A stretch of 64,000 bases of DNA, from positions 1 to 64,000 of the forward strand of contig JBEKEC010000023.1 in NCBI GenBank assembly GCA_050014015.1, read 5' to 3'. Below are positions 54,201 through 63,114 of the stretch, in pieces. Every line of letters starts with the position of its first letter. The first letter of the stretch is position 1. The notes beneath the pieces were generated by a model. It saw nothing but the letters and a program-made list of their open reading frames with translations, was not told the origin of the DNA and did not search any database. Made by a program: the position numbers and the translations under genes. Origin of the DNA: PALSA-1353 sp050014015. Its GTDB lineage: Bacteria > Planctomycetota > Phycisphaerae > Tepidisphaerales > Tepidisphaeraceae.

Positions 54201-57200
54201 AGTGAGCCACTATATGCCGTCTCGCTGGGGATAAGGACGCTGACGCGGATTGTCGAACTGTCGTTGATGATCACTCCATTTTGCTCGACGGACACCTTAA
54301 AGGTCGGCATTGGCACGTCGGCCATGATGGCGAAGCTTTGCGGCTGCTGGGTGAAGACCAGTTGCGTGGCGGCGACGGTGAAACCAAGGGTGCCGACGTT
54401 GTCGTTTCCGTCGACCGCGGTGAGAGTGTAGTTGCCGGTGGCGCTCGGGCTTAGTCCCGTGAACGTCGCCACGCCAAGATTGGAAACTTGCGCGGTCAGC
54501 GATCCGCTGAGCGTACCGCCGGACACTAAAAGCGTAACGAAGGATGAATCCGCGACGGGATTGCCAAGGGCATTTTTCTGCGTCACGGTGATGGTCGGAT
54601 TTAGGGGGCTGCCCACCGCGGGGGTTATTGGCTGCGCGCCAAAGTACAGCGTCGGGATGCCCGCAGCCGGACTGACGGTTATTGAGCCGGACGTCATCGG
54701 GGTGTCAAAGCCATCAGAGGCAGTCAGGCTTACGGTCAGCGTGGAGGTCCCGGAGTTCGTGAGTACAAGGTTATTGAAGACGGCCATACCTTGAGAAACC
54801 GTAGTGCTGTCGACCGCATTTCCGCCGATGCTCAGCGTCACCATGGAGGTGCTATCCGCGGTGTCGAGCGAGCCGTTGAGGTTTTCATACACGACGACAG
54901 ACGGGCTCATTGCAGTTCCCGACACGACGTTGCTAGGCGGAACGTGGAAAACCAACGTGGGCTCAGCCCCCGGTTGGATGACGTTAAACATGCCGGAGAG
55001 TATGGGGGTTGCGCCGTCGGCGCTGTCGGCGGCGCGGAGCACATAGGCGCCGGCGGTTCCGAACGCCACGTTGTTGCCGAACGTCGCCTTGCCGCCGACG
55101 GCGCTGACGGTGATGCTGGAAAGACCGTCGGCGAAAGTGCCTACCGGGCCACTGGAAATGGTCAGCGTCACCGTCGAAGTATCGTCGACGTCGACCTCGT
55201 TGTCTGTTTCGATGTCCACAGCAATCGCCTGAGCGAAGGGGTTTCCGACGTTGACCGTGGCCGGTCCCTGGGCGTAGACCAATGTTGGCGTAGGGAATGG
55301 TCCTTGGAACTCAAATGCGCCCATATCCACGGTGCCGTTGACGATGCGCGTGTTGCCGGCAAGATCCGTCAATCCCCCCACAACGTAATTGTTATAGCCC
55401 GCATCGATGCACTGTGAATCTCCTTGCAGCGCGAAGGTTGAGGTGAATTGCGGACTGATATTCTTGTCGCCGGCTCCAGTCCCGCCTCCCTGAATATCGC
55501 TGTACAGGACCGTGGGTGAAGGACCGGACACGTTGTACACCTCGACGCCCGAATCACCGTACAGGATCGAGTTATAAATCTGCAAGTTGCCGCCGCTGGC
55601 GTTAAAGACGCCGTCCCCGAGTGCGGCGGAATTATCGGTGACCGTACAGTTGCCGATTGAAATTACACCGGCGTTGTAGACACCGCCCCCATCGCCGGTC
55701 GAGGAGTTCCCGTTTACCAGGGAGTCTTCAAGATTGATCGTACCGCTTGCGATGTTTTCAATTCCGCCACCGTTTTGGGATGACCCGTTTCCCGTGATCC
55801 CGCAGTCGTAAATGTTGAGGGAACCGGCATTCACGATGCCGTCACTGTTCTCCCCGGTTACCTTCAGATCAGACAGGGTTGCGGCGGCGCCGGCCGAAAC
55901 CGCGAACCCCCTGGCAACCCCGCCCATAAATGTCGTTGGGGTTGAGCCCGTCGCGAGAATATCAACAGGATTGGCGCCCGTGCCTAAACAGATTTCCAGG
56001 CTCGCGGTATCCGCATAGTTGTAGTCGGTTTCAGCCGGCGTGAGGTCGGTGATGGCTCCGAAGCCGGAAGTGCTGGCATTGGCCAGTATGGCGCCGCGCG
56101 GGGCTGTGTCTGAGGAGTCGTCGACGAGAATGTCACATTGGCCACCGAAATCGTTAATGTTGACCGGCCCATCGATACCCGCCGTCGAGCCAAGACCAAG
56201 ATTCACTGCCATTTCGCCGCCGGCGCTGTTGATAAAACTGGTTGTTCCATAAGGCGTGTTGCTGACATCGACCGTGTCCGCATTAACGCCAGCCACCAGG
56301 CTTACGCTCTTGAGGCCAAAGTAATTCACTCCGCCGAATCCGGCACGGGTCACGCTTCCAATACCGGACACGTTGTTCAACGTGTACGTGGTTCGCGCCG
56401 TGTCGTTGTCGTCATAGACGTAGGCGTTCCCCGAGCCGGACTCATCGACGATGGTAACCGGGGTGGTGACGTTACTGAGGTTCTGAGCGCTGGGACTGAT
56501 GTTGAAGGTGTCATTCCCCGCGCCGCCCTCAAACCCCAACGTCGAACTGCCCGTATACTCCACGTTTGCGACGCTGGTGCCGGAGCCAAACGAGATCGAG
56601 ACGTTGGGCGTGCTCTGGTATTCATATTCGATGTAGCCGGCGGCGCCCCCGGACGAAAAGTGTATTTCTCCAAACGGATTGATGTCACCGCTCGGAACAT
56701 TTCCTACGTAGTTCTGCACGGTTGCCGTGACGGACGCGGTATCTGACGCGTAGGAAACGTACAGCGCCTCGCTACTTGTCGGATTGTCGACGAGGAGGTT
56801 GTAGATTGAGCTGCTGCCCCCGTCGTTAGCATAGATGTTTTCGAAGTTCCCGGGCGATGAGTTCCCGTGTAGTTCCACGATGCCGGCCGTGCCGTCAACG
56901 GTTATGTTATTTGCGGCAAACCCCGTGTTTACAACGAGGTAAGACCGGCCGGTCACGTCAATCTCCGCGGGGGCCAGACCATCAATGTATGTGTACCCGC
57001 CCGCTCCGCCCATCGTCACATTTCTCAAAGTGTAGTCGAGATGGTCGTCCACCGTGATATTGGCAGGAAGACTGCCCATCTCGTTCAGGGTCAACGGCTG
57101 GGCAATGGCATCCGTCGTCCCTCCAGACCCCACGATAAAAATGTCGGCCAGGGGCGAGCCAATGCCATCGACGGTCGTGGGCACATCCGTGGCAAGCACG

Positions 57201-58663
57201 TCTACCTTGGGATTCCCCGAGGCATAGCTTCCCGCGCCGGTCTCCACAGTGAGGGATCGAGTTGAGTAATAGTCATAGTCGATCTCGGCGCCGAGGCCCG
57301 TAATACTGTCAAAACCGAAGCTCAAGCTGTGCCCGAGGGTGACCGTCCGCGAAGTGGTATCCGGCGCATCAGCGACCGTGATATCATCAAAACCGCCGGT
57401 TGCGTAGATGGTCAGGGGTGCCGCGATATCCGCTGTCCCTCCAAGGAAGCTACCAACGTTCACGATCGCGTCCGGACCGCTCGGCGAAGAATCGGTGACA
57501 ATCTGCGTCGGAACGACCGTCGCGTTGACGTTGATTGTGTCTTGTCCTGTTCCGCTCACGATCTCAACATTTGCAATTTGCCCCGGATTTCCATTTTGCG
57601 CCGGGTCGAAATTGGTCGTCTCGCCGTTGAGGGTAATGCTGACGCCACCGCCGATGGACTTTCCTACCGAGATTACATCGTTCTTGTCAGCAAGCTGATC
57701 GCCATTGACCACCAAGTCGTAAGTTCCCGTGAAGGTATTGCCATTCCAAATGGGAGTAAGGTTGAGGTTCTGCGTGGTGCCATTGTCGACGACCCAGGCT
57801 TGATCCGCCGCCGACCACATCGCCTCGACCTGCACACCGTTGGGTTCGTGGAAGAGGTAATTATTGTTGCCCTCGTAGTCGCAGATCTGGTTCTCGTTGG
57901 ACTCGGGACCAAAGGCGGCAGTAAAGGCCGCCGGCGGGTTGACCTCGTAGCCGTCCGTGTTGGGATCGGTCATGCTCTCCGTGGTTTCGTGGCTCAGGAC
58001 GTGTGTGTAGAAATCATCTGAAATCGCGCTGCCAGTGCCCGTACCGATAAATTGGACGTTGAGATAATGATAATGACTGGGGAAATCCGAATCAAAAATC
58101 TTTGTATTGTAACCGTAATCGCCGGCAGGAAATATACCCGGCGGGGTTACAACTTCGTAAAGCGCATTCCCATTATCGGGCAACCCTTGATTATTGACCG
58201 CCTCGAAAACTGTATTATCGAGTTGGGTGGACGTGAATCCTTGCGGCGGGTCGGAACTGTTATACACGCTGCTGCCAGAATAATATGCCGTGGCGTTCGA
58301 CGCCGGTCCCCCCATGTACTGCGCTGTTTCTGATAGAGACGGACTGTTGCAAAAATTCTCCGTATCCTGAATGATTTCGTTGGCCTGCGCGCTCGTCGTG
58401 CTGCCCCAATACGATCCCCAGAAGATCAACTCGATTTGCGGGTTGTCAAATCGACTGCCTCCATCCTTACTGAAAGTGTCCGGCCCAAAATACGGCTGGA
58501 TAACCAAAGACAACAGTTGTCTTGGTTCGAGCCCCTCGACGAACGCCCGCCCCTGTACGTTCAAATGGCTCGACTGTCCTCGCTTTTTGCCCGGACGCGA
58601 ACGACCGAATATTTGCACGATGGATTGAATCGTCGCATCAAAGTATTCTCTCGTAGTGCTCAT
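51248..58663 (-). CDS. Giant exported protein: metalloprotease-like, beta-helix and dockerin-like domains
   Basis: A 2471-residue protein. The basic N-terminus has the LEPRQLLS motif at residues 45-52. Next comes a domain with HVLSHETTESMTDP (H225, E226, E229), which has an HExxE character. The middle has many beta-sandwich units (FTQQPQSFAIM, FTGLSPSATGNYTL) and polymorphic-outer-membrane/choice-of-anchor-Q units; residues about 1730-2100 form a right-handed beta-helix (NCSFVNNTASTLGGAIYD). Near the C-terminus two dockerin-like EF-hand motifs (DANLDGLVNAADF, DFNYDGIVNAADF) are followed by a Ser/Thr-rich tail. AAAGGAG lies upstream of the ATG at 58663. Confidence 0.88.
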   Translation of the reverse strand: MSTTREYFDATIQSIVQIFGRSRPGKKRGQSSHLNVQGRAFVEGLEPRQLLSLVIQPYFGPDTFSKDGGSRFDNPQIELIFWGSYWGSTTSAQANEIIQDTENFCNSPSLSETAQYMGGPASNATAYYSGSSVYNSSDPPQGFTSTQLDNTVFEAVNNQGLPDNGNALYEVVTPPGIFPAGDYGYNTKIFDSDFPSHYHYLNVQFIGTGTGSAISDDFYTHVLSHETTESMTDPNTDGYEVNPPAAFTAAFGPESNENQICDYEGNNNYLFHEPNGVQVEAMWSAADQAWVVDNGTTQNLNLTPIWNGNTFTGTYDLVVNGDQLADKNDVISVGKSIGGGVSITLNGETTNFDPAQNGNPGQIANVEIVSGTGQDTINVNATVVPTQIVTDSSPSGPDAIVNVGSFLGGTADIAAPLTIYATGGFDDITVADAPDTTSRTVTLGHSLSFGFDSITGLGAEIDYDYYSTRSLTVETGAGSYASGNPKVDVLATDVPTTVDGIGSPLADIFIVGSGGTTDAIAQPLTLNEMGSLPANITVDDHLDYTLRNVTMGGAGGYTYIDGLAPAEIDVTGRSYLVVNTGFAANNITVDGTAGIVELHGNSSPGNFENIYANDGGSSSIYNLLVDNPTSSEALYVSYASDTASVTATVQNYVGNVPSGDINPFGEIHFSSGGAAGYIEYEYQSTPNVSISFGSGTSVANVEYTGSSTLGFEGGAGNDTFNISPSAQNLSNVTTPVTIVDESGSGNAYVYDDNDTARTTYTLNNVSGIGSVTRAGFGGVNYFGLKSVSLVAGVNADTVDVSNTPYGTTSFINSAGGEMAVNLGLGSTAGIDGPVNINDFGGQCDILVDDSSDTAPRGAILANASTSGFGAITDLTPAETDYNYADTASLEICLGTGANPVDILATGSTPTTFMGGVARGFAVSAGAAATLSDLKVTGENSDGIVNAGSLNIYDCGITGNGSSQNGGGIENIASGTINLEDSLVNGNSSTGDGGGVYNAGVISIGNCTVTDNSAALGDGVFNASGGNLQIYNSILYGDSGVEVYNVSGPSPTVLYSDIQGGGTGAGDKNISPQFTSTFALQGDSQCIDAGYNNYVVGGLTDLAGNTRIVNGTVDMGAFEFQGPFPTPTLVYAQGPATVNVGNPFAQAIAVDIETDNEVDVDDTSTVTLTISSGPVGTFADGLSSITVSAVGGKATFGNNVAFGTAGAYVLRAADSADGATPILSGMFNVIQPGAEPTLVFHVPPSNVVSGTAMSPSVVVYENLNGSLDTADSTSMVTLSIGGNAVDSTTVSQGMAVFNNLVLTNSGTSTLTVSLTASDGFDTPMTSGSITVSPAAGIPTLYFGAQPITPAVGSPLNPTITVTQKNALGNPVADSSFVTLLVSGGTLSGSLTAQVSNLGVATFTGLSPSATGNYTLTAVDGNDNVGTLGFTVAATQLVFTQQPQSFAIMADVPMPTFKVSVEQNGVIINDSSTIRVSVLIPSETAYSGSLNVQAVDGTATFSNYFIGNLMYEDYNIILQATDITNSNIASGESAGFSVTPAPAHTLHVYGGGTTPVGSIISPGFNFQVFDQYNDIITNDTAGVVASIASGPGGTLGGSTSGSINSGVNNLVINNVAGTYVILFTDAADGLTAEGAVTITGGPATHLVFLQQPSTTSTSYPIQPPIEVEAEDAFNNLASAYTGMVTLSILTPSGSQLNGAVTAEAQNGLATFSGISIGQLGTYTLSAVDSITASIAGTSNSFNIVAPVSLYVDQHAAGGNGLSWSTAFNNLQSALNAAVPGDTIDVAQGDYSPGVTPGSNPTDTFQLKDGITIQGGFETGGLNGPNPTAYPTVLDGLGVDYHVVTASGTNSSAVLDGVTITNGNASGAGDADSGFGGGLIADGGSPTILNCILTNNTAVSGGAMYLGNEGAVSGTVENCSFVNNTASTLGGAIYDTSSAPTIVNCLFTGNSAAQAGGAVFDIVSSPTITNCTFSQNNAGQYGGAIDNESSNPIITNCILWNDSANFGGSEISDDQVYGGSSAPVVTYSDIEGAYAGAGNISADPLFVNPGSGNYQLQQTSPAINDGNNNAAGLTGVGLDLAGNLRIIDGVIDMGAYEAQLVAVTWTGMGDGTNWSDAANWSDNLVPTQFDDVTIGSGFGTIQVGAGAYAVHTLTAASAVEITAGTLDLYGSSTFGDGLTIDNGAQLNVVQSDPILLTVTSLNINPGGTLDLADNEMLINFGANADPISTIASDVANGYNGGAWNGPGIISTTARVHTHGLAYGLGYADGKDGVVAGLSSGQIEVKYTLLGDANLDGLVNAADFTILAANFNQNVTGWDQGDFNYDGIVNAADFTDLAANFNQGISLPAAEMTASVAAPAIASTITTVAASNTPTVATASNTKSPLTTTAALTAGSTTPTVATVTTKSTTAATISLKKTKAVSVSKAVINDTAKGKSKTSAATTYAASVVTVPTSGSTATPRNTNNRDAKFLADR

Positions 58664-58965
58664 GGCCCAAGGCTCCTTTCCCCATTCGCTTTCGAGTTGC
58701 CGCGAAGTCGGCCCAACTGCGCGGCCCCCAAGATAGTCAACTTCCCGCGCGGCGCGGGGCAAGACACCGTGCCTTCAACGTAAGGCCGAACGAAATGAAC
58801 CGAACCATCCCGCTCCTTTTAAAGGACAAGGCATGGTGTGAGCGCGATGTGCCCAGACACGGGGCCACATAATACAAAACTGACTTGCGCCGGGCAACCC
58901 CCCCTTGTTTTAGGGGGGGTATGATCGAATTGATCGCCGGCAGCTTCATCGCAGCGCCGGCGAGA
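58664..58965. other. Upstream region of the giant-protein gene
   Basis: About 300 bases without a gene, between the stop of the exported protein gene at 58966 and the giant gene start at 58663. It holds one copy of the C-run/G-run palindrome (58898-58919) and the ribosome binding site of the giant gene. The promoter is expected here. Confidence 0.45.
58898..58919. promoter_or_regulatory. C-run/G-run palindrome, copy 1
   Basis: Seven C, TTGTTTTA, seven G. It lies 235 nt upstream of the giant-gene start on the minus strand (there CCCCCCCTAAAACAAGGGGGGG). A closely similar element is at 60636-60655. The shared spacing from two start codons suggests a regulatory site or a common transcription-start region. 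Confidence 0.6.
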
Positions 58966-59667
58966 TCACTGCACGATCACGGTAACCGACCAGTTGTCGG
59001 TGCCGACGGTGTTATAACATTGAAGTGCGCCTCCAGCGGCGCCATCGGTGGCAGCCACGTACCCGAACTCAATCGGTCCGCCAACACCTGAAAAGTCCGG
59101 GTGGCTTGATCCGGACAACGCCGTGAAAGCCCCCGAGCCCAATCCGGACGAAGCGTCTGTCACCCATGCGCCCGGCGACATCGGAAAATAACTAGAAGGC
59201 CCCAAATAATAGGTTCCATTTTGGAACGCTAGCAGCGATTCCCCGACGCCAGCCTCGTTGTTGGTACCCACAAGAAGCCCATCCATGGAGAAAGAAAGAG
59301 AACTGATTGCTCCGCTAACGGACGGATTATAAATCGCGTTGTCATCAAGCTCTGCTACCCAAATGCCCTGAGAGAATCCGGCATAGACCCCGTCGTAATA
59401 CCAATTCAAGGTGGTCTGGCGATACGCTCCAGGGTTGCCGCCCGACGCCACCTGTCCCGCGCTGAAGGTTGCCGCTTGGCCGTCAGTTGTGTCGATTACC
59501 TTGGTGGCTGACCAGTTCGCGTTCAGAAAGGTTCCGTCGCTGAAAGTGACGGACGCCGGCGCAGGTCCCCGGATTGATAAAAGCACGCCAATCAAAACGC
59601 CCAGGAATAGAGTGTGGTTTTTGTGTTTCGACCCTAACCCAAACAATTTGAAGCGAATCGAAAGCAC
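58966..59667 (-). CDS. Exported protein, unknown beta-rich domain
   Basis: A 233-residue secreted protein that starts at GTG with AAGGGAG upstream. The signal region LFLGVLIGVLLSIRGPAPAS is followed by a mature beta-rich domain: VTFSDGTFLNANWS, TTLNWYYDGVYAGFSQGIWV and SSLSFSMDGLLVG. No PEP-CTERM or dockerin is seen at the C-terminus (ends NWSVTVIVQ). It resembles choice-of-anchor-type domains but is not assigned. Confidence 0.65.
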   Translation of the reverse strand: MLSIRFKLFGLGSKHKNHTLFLGVLIGVLLSIRGPAPASVTFSDGTFLNANWSATKVIDTTDGQAATFSAGQVASGGNPGAYRQTTLNWYYDGVYAGFSQGIWVAELDDNAIYNPSVSGAISSLSFSMDGLLVGTNNEAGVGESLLAFQNGTYYLGPSSYFPMSPGAWVTDASSGLGSGAFTALSGSSHPDFSGVGGPIEFGYVAATDGAAGGALQCYNTVGTDNWSVTVIVQ

Positions 59668-59779
59668 GGTATTTTCTCCCTTACGCGGGGACCGAAACAA
59701 GGATGCCGTTGGATTGCCAACGGCGTCCTGGTTTCATGTCCCAATTGAGACAGGAAGCGGCGACTTCAACGCAGCGAAC

Positions 59780-60385
59780 TTAGGCGCGACGACGCCGAGC
59801 GAGCAGGCCGAGGCTGCCGATGCCGATCAATCCGAGGGATGCCGGCTCAGGGACTGGGGCGGACTCCACAACCATTACGAAGTAATCAAACGAGTCCCCC
59901 GTTCCCCACTCCCAGGTGTAAGTTCCTGGCCCACCTGTTAGGCCAAGACTGCTGTACGTTTCGCCCGCCCATGTCGAGGTGTCCGAAAGGGGGGCACCCG
60001 AAACGTACCCGTTGGGTACAATGAGATCCGACAGGCCAGCGACTCCCACGATATCCCCACTGCCGGATGTGGCGTCGACCCCGGAAGCGCTTCCGAAATC
60101 CGTGGCACCTGAGGTAAAACCAGAGTATTCATCGGAGTATGTTCCTGATGCGGGGCCGAAGAATGCTAGACCAGCCCCGGGATTTCCGGGATTTAAGATA
60201 GCGACGTTGGTCGCGCTCCCCACAAGAGTTAAAGCGGAGGTGTTGATCGTCCCGCTTCCGTTGGCAACCACGTCGCTTCCAACCTGCTGGACAGTCACGA
60301 TGTAAGCGGCGCGGGCCATTGGTCCGGTTGCGGCAAGACCGAGCAGCGCAGCGGCGATAGACAATGACGTTTTGCGAAGTGACAT
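59780..60385 (-). CDS. PEP-CTERM exported protein
   Basis: A 201-residue protein. The signal peptide is SLSIAAALLGLAATGPMARA, and the C-terminus has VPEPASLGLIGIGSLGLL followed by ARRRRA, the PEP-CTERM signal. The mature part is Ser/Gly/Thr-rich with a terminal WEWGTGDSFDYFVMVVE. The ATG at 60385 has GGAG a few nt upstream. The C-run/G-run palindrome (60636-60655) lies 251 nt upstream of the start. Confidence 0.85.
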   Translation of the reverse strand: MSLRKTSLSIAAALLGLAATGPMARAAYIVTVQQVGSDVVANGSGTINTSALTLVGSATNVAILNPGNPGAGLAFFGPASGTYSDEYSGFTSGATDFGSASGVDATSGSGDIVGVAGLSDLIVPNGYVSGAPLSDTSTWAGETYSSLGLTGGPGTYTWEWGTGDSFDYFVMVVESAPVPEPASLGLIGIGSLGLLARRRRA

Positions 60386-60635
60386 TAGATTTCTCCAATT
60401 GAAGGACTGAAAGAAGTGCGACCACATACCGTGCATCGTGGCCGCCAAAACAGAACAAGAAAGTGCAACATTTACTGCGGAACGCTGACTTGGCAGGCGT
60501 TCATTTCTCTCCTTCCCGGTTCCAGAGCGATAGCGCACACCCAACATGCGTCGGTTCCATCCAAAAGAATCGTGACGCATGTCGAATTTTTAGAAGCCGC
60601 TGACGTTTATACCGACCCCGTCCGATTAAAGCAAT

Positions 60636-60655
60636 CCCCCTTATTTTAGGGGGGG
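60636..60655. promoter_or_regulatory. C-run/G-run palindrome, copy 2
   Basis: Five C, TTATTTTA, seven G, differing from copy 1 (58898-58919) by one base in the core. It lies about 251 nt upstream of the PEP-CTERM gene start and immediately downstream of the LuxR gene stop (60664). A binding site for a regulator, possibly the neighbouring LuxR-type proteins, is one explanation. Confidence 0.55.
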
Positions 60656-60663
60656 CGGCGGAA

Positions 60664-61449
60664 TCAGGCGAGTGGATCACTTCGGCCGGCTTGGCCGCCG
60701 GCAAGGAATTGAGCGAGCAATTCTCCCCGACCATTGACGCCGAAGCGCTGATAAATGCGCTTCAGATGGTCGTTTACGGTGTAATTCGACAGCGAAAGCT
60801 TCTTTGCGATCTCCTTGACGCTATCGCCCGAAAGCAACTGAAACAGCACCTGCCGCTGGCGCGTCGACAATTCGTTGACGTGCTCGGCGGCGGGGACATC
60901 CGTGCCTTGGCGATGGAGCCAATCGATCTCTTCGGTAACGACATGCGCAATACACACGTCCCGCGGGCTGAATGGCGGCTGGCCCAGCCGACGCAGGAAC
61001 ACGATCGAACTGAACACCTTATCTCCAAGCGGATAGAGCGAACTCAGGTACTCCCCAATGCCGGCGGGCTCAAAGTGAAGACGGGCCAGATCCGAGGAGA
61101 ACCACTCCTTATCTGGCAGAAGATCCACCCGGCGGCGCGTTATATGGGCCTCGCATCCCTCTCGCATCGCGCTGTTGAAGGCTTCCGCCGCAGGGGAAAT
61201 CGTCCCTTCCGCGAATTTCATTCGCTGGAACTCGCTTTGCCATCCGCCTTCGAGAAACATGAATGCCACGGGCAGCCCATCCTTGGCGTCATCTTTGAAA
61301 TGAAGCCACACCCACGTGTCGGCCTGGATCAGCTTCGCCAGCCCTTGCATGAGGCAACGCCTCTTGCCGGGCAGGTCCGTCTCCAAAATGGCAACATCGC
61401 CCAGCAAACGAACTATCCCGCGGACATCTCGGACAGGTAGATAATCCAT
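60664..61449 (-). CDS. LuxR-type transcriptional regulator, tandem copy 1
   Basis: A 261-residue protein. The C-terminal LuxR helix-turn-helix reads LSTRQRQVLFQLLSG, then DSVKEIAKKLSLSNYTVNDHLKRIY and RFGVNGRGELLAQFL. The N-terminal domain of about 190 residues starts YLPVRDVRGIVRLLGDVAIL and is not a receiver; its ligand is unknown. It is preceded, 30 nt upstream, by a close paralogue (61480-62259). The ATG at 61449 is favoured over a GTG at 61458 by comparison with the paralogue. Confidence 0.85.
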   Translation of the reverse strand: MDYLPVRDVRGIVRLLGDVAILETDLPGKRRCLMQGLAKLIQADTWVWLHFKDDAKDGLPVAFMFLEGGWQSEFQRMKFAEGTISPAAEAFNSAMREGCEAHITRRRVDLLPDKEWFSSDLARLHFEPAGIGEYLSSLYPLGDKVFSSIVFLRRLGQPPFSPRDVCIAHVVTEEIDWLHRQGTDVPAAEHVNELSTRQRQVLFQLLSGDSVKEIAKKLSLSNYTVNDHLKRIYQRFGVNGRGELLAQFLAGGQAGRSDPLA

Positions 61450-61479
61450 ATATGCCACACGCGAGCAAGGAATGCCCCA

Positions 61480-62259
61480 TTATCCTTGATTTCCGACGGC
61501 CGTTCCACCGGCAAGAAACTGAGCGAGTAATTCTCCCCGGCCACTGACGCCGAAGCGGTGATAAATCTGCTTCATGTGGTCGTTTACGGTGTAATTCGAC
61601 AGCGAAAGCTTCTTCCCGATCTGCTTTACGCTGTCGCCGGACAATAACTGTAAAAGAACCTGCCGCTGGCGCGTTGTTAATTTGTTGACGTGCTCGGCCG
61701 CGGGGACATCCGTGCCCTGGCGATGAAGCCAATCGATTTCATCGGTAACGACGTGAGCAATGCACACGTCGCGCGGGGTGAACGGCGGACAGCCAAGCGA
61801 GCGCATGAAAACCATGGAGCTATAAATGTTGTTTCCCAGCGGATAGTTTGAACCGAGCAAATCCGCGATTCCCGCCGGTTTCAAGTACTGCTGAACCAAA
61901 TCGCACGAATCCCAGAAGTTTTCCGGCAAAATCTCCGCAGCACGATAGGTGAAATGGCCAGTTCCCAGTTTTCTCCAGCTTTCATTAATGGGCTTGACTG
62001 CGCTGGAGTTCGTTCCCGCGGCGACCTGCATCCGCTGAAACTCGCTTTTCCAGCCGCCGTCGATAAACATGAACATGGATGGCTCCTTGCCCTCTGCCTG
62101 ATCCTTGAAGTGAACCCAATACCAAAAGTCGGCACGGATCAATTTCGCCAAACCATTCATGAGGAACCGCCGCTTGCCCGGCAGGTCCGTCTCCAAAACG
62201 GCTACCTCGCCCAATAATCGGACGATGTCGCGAACGTCCTGAACCGGTAAAAACTCCAT
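61480..62259 (-). CDS. LuxR-type transcriptional regulator, tandem copy 2
   Basis: A 259-residue protein, close paralogue of 60664-61449 over its full length (TDEIDWLHRQGTDVPAAEHV is nearly the same in both). HTH: LTTRQRQVLLQLLSGDSVKQ then LSLSNYTVNDHMKQIYHRFG. The sensory domains differ mostly in residues 60-140, so they may respond to different signals. It lies 24 nt downstream of the prepilin-like gene and is probably in its operon. The ATG at 62259 is chosen by alignment with the paralogue. Confidence 0.85.
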   Translation of the reverse strand: MEFLPVQDVRDIVRLLGEVAVLETDLPGKRRFLMNGLAKLIRADFWYWVHFKDQAEGKEPSMFMFIDGGWKSEFQRMQVAAGTNSSAVKPINESWRKLGTGHFTYRAAEILPENFWDSCDLVQQYLKPAGIADLLGSNYPLGNNIYSSMVFMRSLGCPPFTPRDVCIAHVVTDEIDWLHRQGTDVPAAEHVNKLTTRQRQVLLQLLSGDSVKQIGKKLSLSNYTVNDHMKQIYHRFGVSGRGELLAQFLAGGTAVGNQG

Positions 62260-62283
62260 AAAGACCAACTCGAGCGCGGAAGT

Positions 62284-63114
62284 TCAAAAATAGTAGAAGT
62301 AGTCGAACACGCCGGGAATCGAAAGCCGGTATGACGCACAGGTGGTGACGCGGCTTGCATCCAGGTTCACGTCGCCACTGTTCACTTCATCCACGCTGCC
62401 ATCGCTCCATGCGCGATGTTGGCAGGTCCACGGTTGGTAGGTGTTGCTGGTGCCGAAGGTCGGATTGAAATTGATTCCGCCCGATAGGTGAAAAAAGGAA
62501 TAACCGATGGGATTGCCGCCGCTCGTCGAATACATGAGCGTGTCGGCCCAAAGAACGCCCCGATGTCTTCCCTTGGCATCGGCTATATCACCGGCATTCA
62601 GAACCGTGCCCGTAATATTAGAGCTTTCGTTCACTCGCGCGCAGTAGGCGTAGCCCGTAATCCAATAGACAAATCCGAACGAGCTGGTCGGCTGCTGGAA
62701 CAACTCGATTTGGGATCGGAACGGACAAATCAAAATCTTGGGCATGTCGGTCGTGGACTCACTTCCAAGCAATGTCGGCGTCCGCAAGTAGGGAGAAAGC
62801 TCATTGAGCAGGGCGGGCGAAATCGTCGAGGGCACGTCTCCGCTCAGGGCGGGAACGAACAGCGGATCAGGATAGTAATGCTGCTCGCCCAGATACATTT
62901 GGCAAGCTGTCGCGAGCTGGCGGAGTTGACTGGCGCAATCGGTATTCAACGCGGCCTGACGGACCTTCGCCAGCGACGGCAACAATATTCCCACCAAGAC
63001 GGCGATGATGCCAATGACGACTAGAAGTTCAACCAACGTAAAACCGTCTCGGGGTCGGTAGGAACGGCCACGCTCCATGAAACGTTCGATCTCCGCCACC
63101 CTTTTACGCGGCAT
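62284..63114 (-). CDS. Prepilin-like (type II secretion pseudopilin) protein
   Basis: A 276-residue protein with a short basic leader followed by the prepilin cleavage/methylation motif GFTLVELLVVIGIIAVLVG; processing would occur after the Gly by a prepilin peptidase. The rest is a planctomycete-type extracellular domain with LNTDCASQLRQLATACQMYL. AGAGGT lies just upstream of the ATG at 63114. It opens an apparent operon with the two LuxR-type genes. Such H-X9-DG-like proteins are numerous in planctomycetes. Confidence 0.85.
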   Translation of the reverse strand: MPRKRVAEIERFMERGRSYRPRDGFTLVELLVVIGIIAVLVGILLPSLAKVRQAALNTDCASQLRQLATACQMYLGEQHYYPDPLFVPALSGDVPSTISPALLNELSPYLRTPTLLGSESTTDMPKILICPFRSQIELFQQPTSSFGFVYWITGYAYCARVNESSNITGTVLNAGDIADAKGRHRGVLWADTLMYSTSGGNPIGYSFFHLSGGINFNPTFGTSNTYQPWTCQHRAWSDGSVDEVNSGDVNLDASRVTTCASYRLSIPGVFDYFYYF

